64,000 bases of DNA. Source: Nitrospira sp. (GTDB lineage: Bacteria; Nitrospirota; Nitrospiria; Nitrospirales; Nitrospiraceae). The translations under genes were made by a program, and so were the position numbers. The stretch's first letter is position 1. Each line of letters starts with the position of its first letter. The notes under the pieces are model-generated. The model saw only the letters and a list, made by a program, of their open reading frames with translations, was not told the DNA's origin and did not search any database. The DNA lies in contig SWDS01000006.1 in the NCBI GenBank assembly GCA_005116745.1, forward strand, positions 855,222-919,221, written 5' to 3'. Shown here in pieces: positions 1-11,936 of the stretch.

Positions 1-2
1 CT

Positions 3-2944
<2,942 letters not shown>

Positions 2945-2958
2945 TTTCGATTCATGGT

Positions 2959-2990
2959 GAGGCGTGGGGGGCTATCGCTCCTTACGCCTC
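2959..2990 (+). terminator. Intercistronic hairpin between icd and frdB
   Basis: GAGGCGT at 2959-2965 pairs perfectly with ACGCCTC at 2984-2990, with a G-rich/C-rich interior. It starts 15 nt after the icd stop and ends 20 nt before frdB, with no T-run, so it looks more like an mRNA-stability or attenuating hairpin than a full terminator. Confidence 0.45.
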
Positions 2991-3009
2991 GCGTGTTACA
3001 CAGGAACCT

Positions 3010-3720
3010 ATGGCTCAAGATGATACCAATCTGATCGATCAGCCCGAGGTGATGAAACCGCGGATGGTCACAATCGAGATCGCCGGCAAGAAGGTGGACG
3101 TGCCGGAAGGGATCACGGTTGTCAAGGCCATGTGGTATGCGGGGATTGATGTCGTCCGCGGCGTCGGTTGTCTCGGCGGTTTCTGTGGTGCCTGTGCGAC
3201 CTACTACCGCACGAAAGATGATCCAAAGGTCCGAACCTGCCTGGCTTGTCAGATGGCAGTGCAGGACGGCATGTCTTTTACGATGATGCCATCGTTTCCG
3301 GCGCGCAAGGCCACCTACGACATTCAGGCACTCAAGGATCCTAAACAAGACCTGTTTAACCTGTATCCTGAAACGCCATTGTGTCGAAACTGCAATGCCT
3401 GCACCGAAGCCTGTCCGCAGAAGATCGATGTGCGTGAAGGAGTCTGGAAAGCCGTCTTTGGCGACTTCAAGAGTGTCTCCGAAATGTTTATGGATTGTGT
3501 GATGTGCGGCATGTGCACGCCGGTGTGCATTGCTGATATTGCACCGAATCTTGTCGCCCTGTACGTGAGCCGTGCACAGGGGGCACATTTTACCAAAAAG
3601 CCCATCGGGCTCGACACCCGCATCAAGGAAATTCAGGACGGGCAATACCAGGATGCATGGAATACGATTCTTAAAATGAGCGAGAAGGAACTGGCCGATC
3701 ACTGTGCCACCGTAAAATAA
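3010..3720 (+). CDS. frdB: Fumarate reductase/succinate dehydrogenase iron-sulfur subunit
   Basis: The 236-residue protein carries an N-terminal plant-ferredoxin-type domain with cysteines 54, 59, 62 and 77 (CLGGFCGAC then TCLAC), expected to bind [2Fe-2S]. It then has two CxxCxxCxxxC motifs at residues 125-135 and 163-173. In textbook SdhB/FrdB one centre is [3Fe-4S]; here both C-terminal motifs look complete for [4Fe-4S]. It passes electrons to or from the flavoprotein encoded 22 nt downstream. No membrane-anchor gene (frdC/D or sdhC/D) follows, and the protein has no membrane segment, so a soluble or differently partnered complex is suggested. The gene lies inside an acn-icd-frdBA-sucCD cluster, consistent with a reductive TCA role. 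Confidence 0.88.
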   Translation: MAQDDTNLIDQPEVMKPRMVTIEIAGKKVDVPEGITVVKAMWYAGIDVVRGVGCLGGFCGACATYYRTKDDPKVRTCLACQMAVQDGMSFTMMPSFPARKATYDIQALKDPKQDLFNLYPETPLCRNCNACTEACPQKIDVREGVWKAVFGDFKSVSEMFMDCVMCGMCTPVCIADIAPNLVALYVSRAQGAHFTKKPIGLDTRIKEIQDGQYQDAWNTILKMSEKELADHCATVK

Positions 3721-3742
3721 TTCCAGCATTGAGGCTTCCGAG

Positions 3743-5326
3743 ATGGACATTCACGCGCTCCAACAGATTGTACATAAGACGCGGGATGACCGCCGTAAGC
3801 AGACTATCCCCAAGTTTTCTCCTGCAGACTGCGATCAACTGATTCATAGATATCATCCGGATTTCAGGGCCAGCGCCTACCGGTCGATCCGCTTCGGTCC
3901 CAATGAAGGGGGCAAAACCGTTGTGGAGCTGGCCACGTTGCTCGAAGGCGACAGCTCTATCCAAGGAAATGCCGACCTGACGCCTCAGTATTCGTGCGAT
4001 GTGCTGGTGATAGGTGGCGGTGGGGCCGGGTGCGCTGCGGCACTCCATGCGCATGGAGCAGGGGCAAACGTGCTCTTGGCCACGAAACTACGGCTTGGTG
4101 ATTCAAACAGTGTGATGGCTCAGGGGGGAATGCAGATCTCCGTGGCCCCAGAAGATTCACCGGTCACTCATTTCCTCGACACGCTCAAGGGCGGCCACAT
4201 GGAGAACGATCACGCCCTTCTGAAGACCATGGTCGAGGAGGGGCCGTCGATTGCGAAGTGGTTGCTGGAGCTGGGCGTGCTGTTCGACCGTCAAGCCGAC
4301 GGCAATCTCCATGTGAAGAAGGGCGGAGGCAGTTCTAAGCCACGGCTGCTAACCTGCTCAGACTATACCGGTCTTGAGATCATGCGGGTGCTCAAGGACG
4401 AGGTCATCAATCAAAAGATTCCACTGCTTGAGTTTGCCGCAGCGATCGAACTGCTCAGTGATGATGAAGGAAATTGTACCGGCGCGATCTTCAAAGATCT
4501 CGACAACCAGCGGCATGTCGTGGTTGCGGCCAAGTCCGTGATCCTGGCAACTGGCGGGATCGGCCGGCTCCACATTCAAGGATTTCCGACGAGTAACCAC
4601 TATGGCGCGACCGGAGACGGGCTCTGCCTGGCCTATCGCATGGGCGCCAAGTTGGACCACATCGATACGTTCCAATATCACCCCTCTGGGGCGGTCTATC
4701 CCGAGCAACTGATCGGGCAATTGGTGACCGAAGGAATTCGCTCAGAAGGCGGGCAGCTTGTGAATGCCAAGGGCGAGCGATTTGTGAACGAACTTGATAC
4801 CCGCGACGTGGTCTCGTCCTCGATCATCCGTGAGTGTGAAGAAGGACGTGGCATCAGAACAATGTCCGGTCGCGTTGGCGTCTGGCTGGATACCCCGTTA
4901 CTAGATGCGGAGCATGGGCCCGGCACGGTGGAAAAACATTTCCCGGCGATGATGCTGCAGTTCGAACGATTTGGGATTGACATCAGCAAGGACCCGGTCC
5001 TGATCTACCCAACGTTGCACTATCAGAACGGGGGCGTGAAGATCGACACCAATTCAGAAACCAATGTGAAGAATCTCTTTGTCGCCGGTGAAGCGTCAGG
5101 CGGCCTGCACGGGCGGAACCGATTGATGGGCAATTCGTTGCTTGACCTGATGGTCTACGGCAAACGGTCTGGTCTGACGGCAGCAGGCCGTGTCGGATCG
5201 ATGAAACAGGGTCAGCTCACGCTGAAGCATCTGCAGCGGTTCCGAGCCGATGCCAAGAAGCACGGCAACGTCAGTGGTGTGATTTCGCCGATGATTCTGC
5301 CGGCCTATACCAGAAAAGTGAGTTAG
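3743..5326 (+). CDS. frdA: Fumarate reductase/succinate dehydrogenase flavoprotein subunit
   Basis: 527 residues. The FAD-binding Rossmann motif IGGGGAG lies at about residues 91-97, leaving an unusual N-terminal extension of about 85 residues before it. Active-site family stretches are visible: YHPSG, EGIRSEGG with the catalytic arginine, and GLHGRNRLMGNSLLD. At the position where SdhA/FrdA carry the histidine that binds FAD covalently, this protein reads DSNSVMAQGG (about 120-129), without histidine. FAD is therefore probably non-covalent, as in L-aspartate oxidase. The C-terminal domain is shorter than in canonical FrdA. Context (frdB just upstream, sucC downstream) supports fumarate/succinate chemistry over aspartate oxidation. 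The electron partner is unknown. Confidence 0.85.
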   Translation: MDIHALQQIVHKTRDDRRKQTIPKFSPADCDQLIHRYHPDFRASAYRSIRFGPNEGGKTVVELATLLEGDSSIQGNADLTPQYSCDVLVIGGGGAGCAAALHAHGAGANVLLATKLRLGDSNSVMAQGGMQISVAPEDSPVTHFLDTLKGGHMENDHALLKTMVEEGPSIAKWLLELGVLFDRQADGNLHVKKGGGSSKPRLLTCSDYTGLEIMRVLKDEVINQKIPLLEFAAAIELLSDDEGNCTGAIFKDLDNQRHVVVAAKSVILATGGIGRLHIQGFPTSNHYGATGDGLCLAYRMGAKLDHIDTFQYHPSGAVYPEQLIGQLVTEGIRSEGGQLVNAKGERFVNELDTRDVVSSSIIRECEEGRGIRTMSGRVGVWLDTPLLDAEHGPGTVEKHFPAMMLQFERFGIDISKDPVLIYPTLHYQNGGVKIDTNSETNVKNLFVAGEASGGLHGRNRLMGNSLLDLMVYGKRSGLTAAGRVGSMKQGQLTLKHLQRFRADAKKHGNVSGVISPMILPAYTRKVS

Positions 5327-5331
5327 CCATG

Positions 5332-5395
5332 AGGAGTGAGTACTGAGGGCTGAGAAGAAAATCAACTCAGCGCACAGTCCTCGTAACTCAGTCCT
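5332..5395 (+). repeat. Post-stop palindrome between frdA and sucC
   Basis: The segment 5332-5354 (AGGAGTGAG...GGGCTGAG) is an imperfect inverted repeat of 5366-5395 (CTCAGCGC...CTCAGTCCT). It begins 6 nt after the frdA stop and ends 21 nt before sucC. It is probably an intercistronic hairpin repeat. Confidence 0.55.
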
Positions 5396-5415
5396 GAAGT
5401 GACAGAAGGAGCGCT

Positions 5416-6594
5416 ATGAACGTTCACGAATTCCAAGCCAAGTCCTTGTTCGCTCAGTTCGGCGTCCCGGTACCGCGGGGGAAGGAAATTACCTCTCCTG
5501 AAGGTGCGACCGCCTGGGCCAATGAACTCAATACGCCGGTCTTCGTCGTGAAGGCGCAAATTCATGCCGGGGGGCGAGGCAAGGCCGGAGGGGTCAAGAT
5601 CACGAAAGACAAAGGCGCGGTGGCCGGATTTGCCAAGGAATTGATCGGCAAGACGCTGGTGACCCACCAGACCGGTCCCAAAGGCCGTCAGGTCCATCGG
5701 CTCCTGCTCGAAGAAGGCGCCAACATCAGCAAAGAATTGTATCTGAGCATCCTGGTGGACCGCGATTCCGGGTGGCCCGTCTTCATTGCCAGCACCGAAG
5801 GCGGGATGGAAATCGAAGAGGTCGCGGAGAAGACACCCGAGAAGATCATCAAGGAATTGATTGATCCGGCCGTGGGATTTCAAGGCTATAACGGGCGCAA
5901 CGTCGCGTTTGCCCTCGGCCTCAATACGATCGAGCCGGCCGTGATGAATCCCTTTATCCAGATGATGGGGAATCTCTATCGTTTGTTCATGGAAAAGCAC
6001 GCCGCAATGGTGGAGATCAACCCGCTTATCATCACAAAAGAAAAGACGATCGTCGCGCTCGACGGCAAGGTCTCCTTCGATGACAACGCGTTGTTCAAGC
6101 ATGCTGACGTTCAGCAGATGCGCGATCTCAACGAAGAAGAGCCGCTGGAAATCGAAGCCGGCACGAACAATCTGAATTATGTGAAGCTGGACGGCAACAT
6201 CGGTTGCATGGTGAACGGGGCGGGCCTGGCCATGGCGACGATGGACGTCATCAAGCTGGCCGGTAGTGAGCCTGCGAACTTTTTAGATGTTGGGGGTGGC
6301 GCGACCAAAGAAACGGTGGCAGCAGGCTTTCGGATTCTGCTCAAAGACCCGAACGTCAAGGGCATCTTCATCAACATCTTCGGTGGCATCGTACGCTGCG
6401 AGCGGATTGCCCATGGCGTCATCGAAGCAGCCAAGGAAGTGAAGATCGCCGTGCCGCTCGTCGTCCGCTTGCAGGGCACGAATGCAGAAGAAGGCCGCAA
6501 GCTATTAGCCGAATCGGGATTGAAGCTTGACGTAGCTGATGATCTCTGGGAAGCGGCACAAAAAATTGTGAAACTGACTGGCAAGGCAGCGTGA
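5416..6594 (+). CDS. sucC: Succinyl-CoA synthetase, beta subunit (ADP-forming type)
   Basis: 392 residues, the normal length for SucC. The N-terminus (MNVHEFQAKSLFAQFGVPVP) and the following KAQIHAGGRGKAGGVK ATP-grasp segment are diagnostic. The C-terminal half carries the CoA-ligase domain with NFLDVGGGA and FINIFGGIVRCE. With SucD it interconverts succinate, CoA and ATP with succinyl-CoA in the cytoplasm; in a reductive TCA cycle it runs towards succinyl-CoA. An AGAAGGAG ribosome-binding site precedes ATG 5416. The stop is followed after 4 nt by a 121-bp palindromic element that separates it from sucD. Confidence 0.96.
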   Translation: MNVHEFQAKSLFAQFGVPVPRGKEITSPEGATAWANELNTPVFVVKAQIHAGGRGKAGGVKITKDKGAVAGFAKELIGKTLVTHQTGPKGRQVHRLLLEEGANISKELYLSILVDRDSGWPVFIASTEGGMEIEEVAEKTPEKIIKELIDPAVGFQGYNGRNVAFALGLNTIEPAVMNPFIQMMGNLYRLFMEKHAAMVEINPLIITKEKTIVALDGKVSFDDNALFKHADVQQMRDLNEEEPLEIEAGTNNLNYVKLDGNIGCMVNGAGLAMATMDVIKLAGSEPANFLDVGGGATKETVAAGFRILLKDPNVKGIFINIFGGIVRCERIAHGVIEAAKEVKIAVPLVVRLQGTNAEEGRKLLAESGLKLDVADDLWEAAQKIVKLTGKAA

Positions 6595-6598
6595 GCGA

Positions 6599-6719
6599 AA
6601 GGTGCGCCGGGCCGGTCTTCAGTGCTCGCCCACCGCGCACATATGAATCAACTAGATTGTCAGACATTGGTCGGTGCTCGGTGGATGCGCGCAGTATGAA
6701 GACCGACCCGGCGCACCTT
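6599..6719 (+). repeat. Intercistronic palindromic element, copy 1 (between sucC and sucD)
   Basis: A 23-nt arm at 6599-6621 is repeated inverted at 6697-6719 with one difference, which still allows a G-U pair. Inside are the family blocks TGCTCG-CCCACC-GCGCAC (from about 6623) and GTGCTCG-GTGG-ATGCGCGCA (from about 6674). The variable CCACC and GGTGG segments are complementary. It starts 5 nt after the sucC stop. Copies 2-4 are at 17606, 40754 and 27813. Confidence 0.85.
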
Positions 6720-6750
6720 CTTGAAGAGGAAGGTAAGAAAAGAGGAAACC

Positions 6751-7623
<873 letters not shown>

Positions 7624-8153
7624 TTCCCCAAGTCCATTCTTCTGTAGCTATCCTCCTCCGCTACCGCTGCGTAGGCCTGATCTCTACGGCCTGTCCATCG
7701 CCTCCGCTCAGTCACGTGGATGGACGATTGTCTATATTTCAATGAGTTGTTTGCCCGTAGATTGCTGTGCACGAGCGGGGTGTAATGACTGCTCATGAAG
7801 CCCGAGCAAGAGTCGATTCATCCATCGCCGTGGCCATGTCAGATGGGATATTGGATTTACCGATAACTCCAATCCGTTTTATCTATTTTTAAAAATGAAT
7901 GCGGGATTGCTACTGTTGGCGCCGTCCGTCCTGCGACGCGAGAAGAGCATTCACTCATGATCGCTCTAGAGGCGGATAGTTGGACTCTCATGCCGATCAC
8001 CGCAACAGCGGAACCGTGGGCCGATTTGAGTATCATGAAAACGCAATCGTCTCGTGTGGCCTCAGTGACCACCGACGATCTACCGACTGATATCAAATTT
8101 GGCGACAAAAATTCGTCGAAGAATATGTTTTCTTTACCTTTGGAGGGCAATGA
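7624..8153. other. Intergenic region of about 530 bp, no convincing gene
   Basis: It holds the promoter region of the outer-membrane protein gene at 8154. A short hairpin, GTCCATC at 7693-7699 with GATGGAC at 7719-7725, may end the sucD transcript. A 66-codon open frame at 7957-8157 overlaps the next start by ATGA, but has no recognisable features and I do not call it. Confidence 0.5.
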
Positions 8154-8990
8154 ATGAAAACGAGAATTTCGGCGATCGTTTGCCTTCTCTGTGTCCTTGG
8201 CTACGCTGAGGTCACACGGGCGGAAGATCCATACAGCCAACGGGTGGCTGATCCCTATGCGATCTCGCCTGATCCCCCAACCATGTCCTCCGGGACGCTT
8301 GAGCCCTATCTTTCATTTATGGCGGGGATTGCAATCCCGTTCAGTCAGGACGCCACGTTTCGTAATGGCGATGTGGAGAGCAAGGTCGACTATCAGATGA
8401 AACAGTCGGTCGGTGGCAACGCGGGCATCTGGTTTCCGACCAGAAACAAGATGGCGGGATTCGATCTCGGCCTTGAAATCAGCGGATTTGTTTGGTATCC
8501 GGACATCGCCTGCTGTCGGAACGGTGTGAATGGAACGCTGAATCCGGACGGATCGTTTGAGGGCACCACGACGGAAACGCAAGGGATCTACGTGGGCACC
8601 AATGTCATGCTGCGCTACCCGATGGGGATTTCCGAGGCCTATCCCAACGGGCGATGGTTTCCCTATATCGGGGTCGGTGGTGGAGCGCATCAGATCGCAC
8701 AGCGGCCAGGCGGATTCCGAGGGGGTGGTTTTGCGAATGCCATCGTCGACCAGCGGAATACGGCTCCCGGGTTTATGGCGCTGGGAGGGTTCAAGGCGCA
8801 TCTCTTCAAGTACGTGGCTGCCTTTGTTGAGGCGAAGTATGTTCAGGCCTTTCACGACGAGCTAGGGACGGATCGGTTCGGGGCATCCACAAGTGGCGGA
8901 CAAGACCTAGTTTTTGATAATTATGAATCCACGATGAGAACCATCTTTGTGCATGGCGGCTTGTCGATTCACTTTGACGTGAGACCGTAG
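8154..8990 (+). CDS. Outer-membrane beta-barrel protein
   Basis: 278 residues with a cleavable signal peptide (MKTRISAIVCLLCVLGY...VTRA, about 1-23). The mature part has alternating hydrophobic and polar strands typical of an OmpA/OmpW-like eight-stranded barrel: YLSFMAGIAIPF, FDLGLEISGFVWY, WFPYIGVGGGAHQIA and VAAFVEAKYVQAFH. The protein ends in a strand-like FVHGGLSIHFDVRP. GGAGGGC precedes ATG 8154. Its function is unknown; it may be structural, receptor-like or an adhesin. A hairpin follows the stop. It is monocistronic, since the next gene is convergent. Confidence 0.75.
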   Translation: MKTRISAIVCLLCVLGYAEVTRAEDPYSQRVADPYAISPDPPTMSSGTLEPYLSFMAGIAIPFSQDATFRNGDVESKVDYQMKQSVGGNAGIWFPTRNKMAGFDLGLEISGFVWYPDIACCRNGVNGTLNPDGSFEGTTTETQGIYVGTNVMLRYPMGISEAYPNGRWFPYIGVGGGAHQIAQRPGGFRGGGFANAIVDQRNTAPGFMALGGFKAHLFKYVAAFVEAKYVQAFHDELGTDRFGASTSGGQDLVFDNYESTMRTIFVHGGLSIHFDVRP

Positions 8991-9009
8991 ATTCGTACAC
9001 AGTTTCAGT

Positions 9010-9040
9010 GCACACCTTGCCACAAGAAGGTAGGGTGTGC
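9010..9040 (+). terminator. Hairpin after the outer-membrane protein gene
   Basis: GCACACC at 9010-9016 pairs with GGTGTGC at 9034-9040, 20 nt after the stop of the gene ending at 8990. No strong T-run follows. It lies between two convergent genes and may serve both. Confidence 0.5.
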
Positions 9041-9163
9041 AGCTGAGTTTAAAGTACCCCCCTCCCAACCATTTTCCCCTCTCACATAACCAGGGTATAA
9101 GATCGTTTGATCTCCAGACCGAACTCGCCGTATTGGTATGAGCAGCAATGAGTGCCAGTGGAG

Positions 9164-9517
9164 CTAGGCAACTAGTGGAGAAAGGTGTACGTCTAGGGCC
9201 AGCTCTTGAGTGACCACTCGATCCAATCGGTGGCGGGTCATCATCGGGACGCGAATGAACTCGACGCCAAAAGTATGTTCCTTGACCCAGCGGACTTTCC
9301 CCAGTTCGATGAACAGGGATGCGGTTGGATCCGGTAGGAGAACACTCAGCTTGATATAGCTCCCCATGAGGACGGTTCGCTCACAGGTGATGGCACAGCC
9401 TGCAATGGACAGGTCAGACACCACCCCTTCTCCCACAAATGGAGCGCCTCCGAATATCGTAGGATAAGCCACAGGTAGCCGAGGATGGATTCGCCAGTTA
9501 ATGGTCGTATCAGCCAT
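9164..9517 (-). CDS. PilZ-domain protein
   Basis: 117 residues consisting of a single PilZ domain, a cyclic-di-GMP receptor fold. The two signature motifs are visible: RIHPR near residue 10 (RxxxR) and DLSIAGC near residue 36 (D/NxSxxG). It therefore probably binds c-di-GMP and signals to envelope or motility machinery by protein contact. The start ATG at 9517 has GGAGG upstream. It lies on the same strand as, and downstream of, the secretin gene, separated by about 375 bp mostly filled with a repeat, so functional coupling to the secretin is possible but unproven. Confidence 0.82.
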   Translation of the reverse strand: MADTTINWRIHPRLPVAYPTIFGGAPFVGEGVVSDLSIAGCAITCERTVLMGSYIKLSVLLPDPTASLFIELGKVRWVKEHTFGVEFIRVPMMTRHRLDRVVTQELALDVHLSPLVA

Positions 9518-9659
9518 TGTTGTGTCCTCCGTAGGCCGCAGTCTATCCCCGTAGAGGGCCAGGGACCATTCCTCGGAGGGGGGGCGCAGGACCTCATTCG
9601 GTTCAAGAATACTCTGTGCTGGGTATCAGAGGCTTGTTGAGCTGGTGCTTATGCCAGAA

Positions 9660-9887
9660 GAACTTCAGAATGCTCGAAAAGGCCAGACTTCTTACCCGAT
9701 AAACCCCGGCACGCCCGCTAAGCCAACTCAGCGAGGCGAGCCAAGACGCACCCTTCCGCAAACAAGGTCGCAGTGAGCGAAGAGGCAGAGCGTGCGTTTT
9801 TGTACGTTTAGCCACGTGAGCGATGAGACCTGCCTGCGCGAAGCGCTTCGGCAAGGCAGGGAACGAAGCTGCCAGACTTTTTCAGCG
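9660..9887 (-). repeat. Long palindromic repeat, family B variant, after the secretin gene
   Basis: Read on the minus strand it begins 5 nt after the secretin stop with CGCTGAAAAAGTCTGGCAGC. It contains CATCGCTCACGTGGCTAAACG and GCCTCTTCGCTCACTGCGAC, then ends in GGCCTTTTCGAGCATTC. The middle blocks match those of the element at 26250-26375, so both belong to one repeat family with divergent arms. It carries no coding capacity. Confidence 0.7.
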
Positions 9888-9892
9888 TTTTA

Positions 9893-11476
9893 TTAAGGCT
9901 TGCTGGGCTTATCCGTTAAAGATGGAGGGGGGACGGTTGAGGGGAGTTCGAGTCGTTCCAGCACATCTTGCTTGAGTTTCGTCGGTTCTTCAATGCGGTT
10001 ATCTCGTTGCAAGATATTGATATCTTTTGCCTTTCTTGCATTCAATTCCACCACATCTGCATCGTCCCGGACTAAGTGCGGTGTAAGAAAGACGAGAAGA
10101 TTCAGTTTCTCAATCTGACGACTCTGTGATTTGAATAGCCATCCAATCCACGGAATGTCTCCCAACACGGGAATCTTCTTTTCACTGAGCGTGATGTTGT
10201 CACGCACCAATCCTCCGATGACGAGCGTCTGTTGATCCTGGGCGACGGTCGTGGTTTCCATGGATCGCTTCGTTGTGGTGGGTCCCACCGGGATACTGGC
10301 CGACCCAGCGCCGATAGTCTGCGCCACGTTTTCCGCGATCGCCGTAATCTCTTGCTTGATTTCCAGGCGAATCAAATCACCGTCGAGGACCTGCGGGGTC
10401 AACTCTAACGTCACGCCGACATCTTTTCGCTCAATGGTGACGAGCGTTCCCCCCGTGATGCCTTGGGCCTGGCCGGTTGGGAACGGGCGATTTTCACCGA
10501 CGACGATCTTCGCCTTCTGGTTATCGGCGGCCAGCACCTGGGGTGTGGAGAGGACATTCGTATCGGTCATGTTCATCAGGAGGTTCAGGAATGCGCGCAC
10601 GTTCAGCGTATTCAGGAGCGGGAATGCTGGGCCAGCTGCCCCTCCGGCCGCAGCGCCGGTGACCGCCTGGGCGAAGGTTGCCAGGTCTTCCGGTGCTCTA
10701 TTGAACCCGCTAATCCCCTGTAAAAAACCAGATTTTCCCGCACTGAGCACTTGAGTCGGATCTGTGCCGATTTGGCGAAGGCGATCCACTTGGACCTCCA
10801 GGATGACCGCCTCCACAAAGACCTGCTTGCGCCGGATATCGAGGTCACGAATGACGGCTTGGAGATGACTCCAGGCGAGCTTGGTTGCACTGATTACGAT
10901 GGAGTTGGTCGCCTTATCGGCAAACACTTGGACTGGAGCCTCGAATTCCGTCAGCGGTCTGACGGGTGGTCTGGTGCCAGGCGTGATCTGTGCCACGGTT
11001 TGTGAACGTGCCACCAAATTGGTGAGAACAGCGGCAAGATCAGTCGCGTTAGCGTGTTTCAGCTTATAGACAAACACACCACGTTCTGGCGGAAGGTCAC
11101 CCATAGGGACCACCTGATAGAGGTTTCCTCCCTTCGGGACCACCGCGATACGGGCTGCCTCTAATGCCGCGACGAACATGGTAAAAGCCTGGTCCGGTGA
11201 CACCTTAGTCGGAGAAAACACGGATACTTTTCCGCCCTGCTTTTTAATAGTCTCATCTAAAACAAAGTTTTTTCCGGTGATCTCACTGATAAAGCGGACG
11301 AAGACGGGGATCTCGACTTCGTTGAAATCCAACGCAACTTTTAGTGGTTGGCCTCCTCCGCCTTGTGAAAATAGAGGGGGAGGGAAGGCCAAGAAGAGCA
11401 GAAGCACCAAGATTAGGCAGGTGCTAAATTCCCTGGTCGTGTTCGATGGGCAATGAGGTATTGGACGGGCTTGCAC
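9893..11476 (-). CDS. Secretin (GspD/PilQ-type outer-membrane channel)
   Basis: 527 residues with an N-terminal hydrophobic signal (TCLILVLLLFLAFPPPLF, about 19-36). It then has a secretin/TonB short N-domain (VALDFNEVEIPVFVRFIS), an N1-type domain (VFVYKLKHANATDLAAVLTN) and a C-terminal multimeric channel domain. The secretin signature LVIGGLVRDN...KIPVLGDIPWIG lies at about residues 410-445. Such proteins form the outer-membrane ring of type II secretion or type IV pili. It is shorter than typical GspD (about 650), with fewer N-domains. No other gsp or pil gene adjoins; the divergent neighbour is a large TPR/membrane protein, which could be a partner. A tail of about 50 charged residues follows the secretin domain. 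Confidence 0.88.
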   Translation of the reverse strand: MQARPIPHCPSNTTREFSTCLILVLLLFLAFPPPLFSQGGGGQPLKVALDFNEVEIPVFVRFISEITGKNFVLDETIKKQGGKVSVFSPTKVSPDQAFTMFVAALEAARIAVVPKGGNLYQVVPMGDLPPERGVFVYKLKHANATDLAAVLTNLVARSQTVAQITPGTRPPVRPLTEFEAPVQVFADKATNSIVISATKLAWSHLQAVIRDLDIRRKQVFVEAVILEVQVDRLRQIGTDPTQVLSAGKSGFLQGISGFNRAPEDLATFAQAVTGAAAGGAAGPAFPLLNTLNVRAFLNLLMNMTDTNVLSTPQVLAADNQKAKIVVGENRPFPTGQAQGITGGTLVTIERKDVGVTLELTPQVLDGDLIRLEIKQEITAIAENVAQTIGAGSASIPVGPTTTKRSMETTTVAQDQQTLVIGGLVRDNITLSEKKIPVLGDIPWIGWLFKSQSRQIEKLNLLVFLTPHLVRDDADVVELNARKAKDINILQRDNRIEEPTKLKQDVLERLELPSTVPPPSLTDKPSKP

Positions 11477-11936
11477 GATGGACTATTAATTCCGTGGCAT
11501 CAGCTGATGCGGTGTACGTGAGTCTGACCGTACCATAGGCGTGTCGAAAGACACAACCAAGCTGATGTTTCTCAAAAGCGTACCGTCCGAGCATATCCAG
11601 AGGAGGGGCGCTCGCTGCCAGCCACCCTTCCAAGCTTGGAGGCACAACCCTGAGCCCATCGTTAAGTGTGTTCGCCAATACACCGATACAGAGAGGCTAT
11701 GTGTGTGGGCCAGACGACCTCTGGCCCCAAATGTCTGAGTGGATTGAATTGCTAGTTAAGCCATTACTTTTCAATGGCTTGGCATGATGGTCCGGTGGAT
11801 GAGTGAGGCATTGAGGTTCCAGACTCCCTTAAAGGTTTCGCTCCTATATCACGGTCCAAGGTCACGAGCGTCGGCGAGAGCAGAATGGGCTGCTGGCGAA
11901 GGCTCCCACGGCGTCGGGATCTGCTAAGGTTGTAGC
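11477..11936. other. Divergent intergenic region with two hairpins
   Basis: This 460-bp gap lies between the divergent secretin and TPR-protein genes. Two compact inverted repeats are present: GGGCCAGA/TCTGGCCC at 11707-11727 and AAGCCATT/AATGGCTT at 11758-11780. They could be operators or 5' UTR hairpins. An 84-codon minus frame (11424-11678) overlaps the secretin start and is not called. No other feature is visible. Confidence 0.4.

Noticed and set aside
7957-8157. 66-codon frame before the outer-membrane protein gene
   Set aside because: No recognisable domain and no clear ribosome-binding site; the ATGA overlap alone is insufficient.
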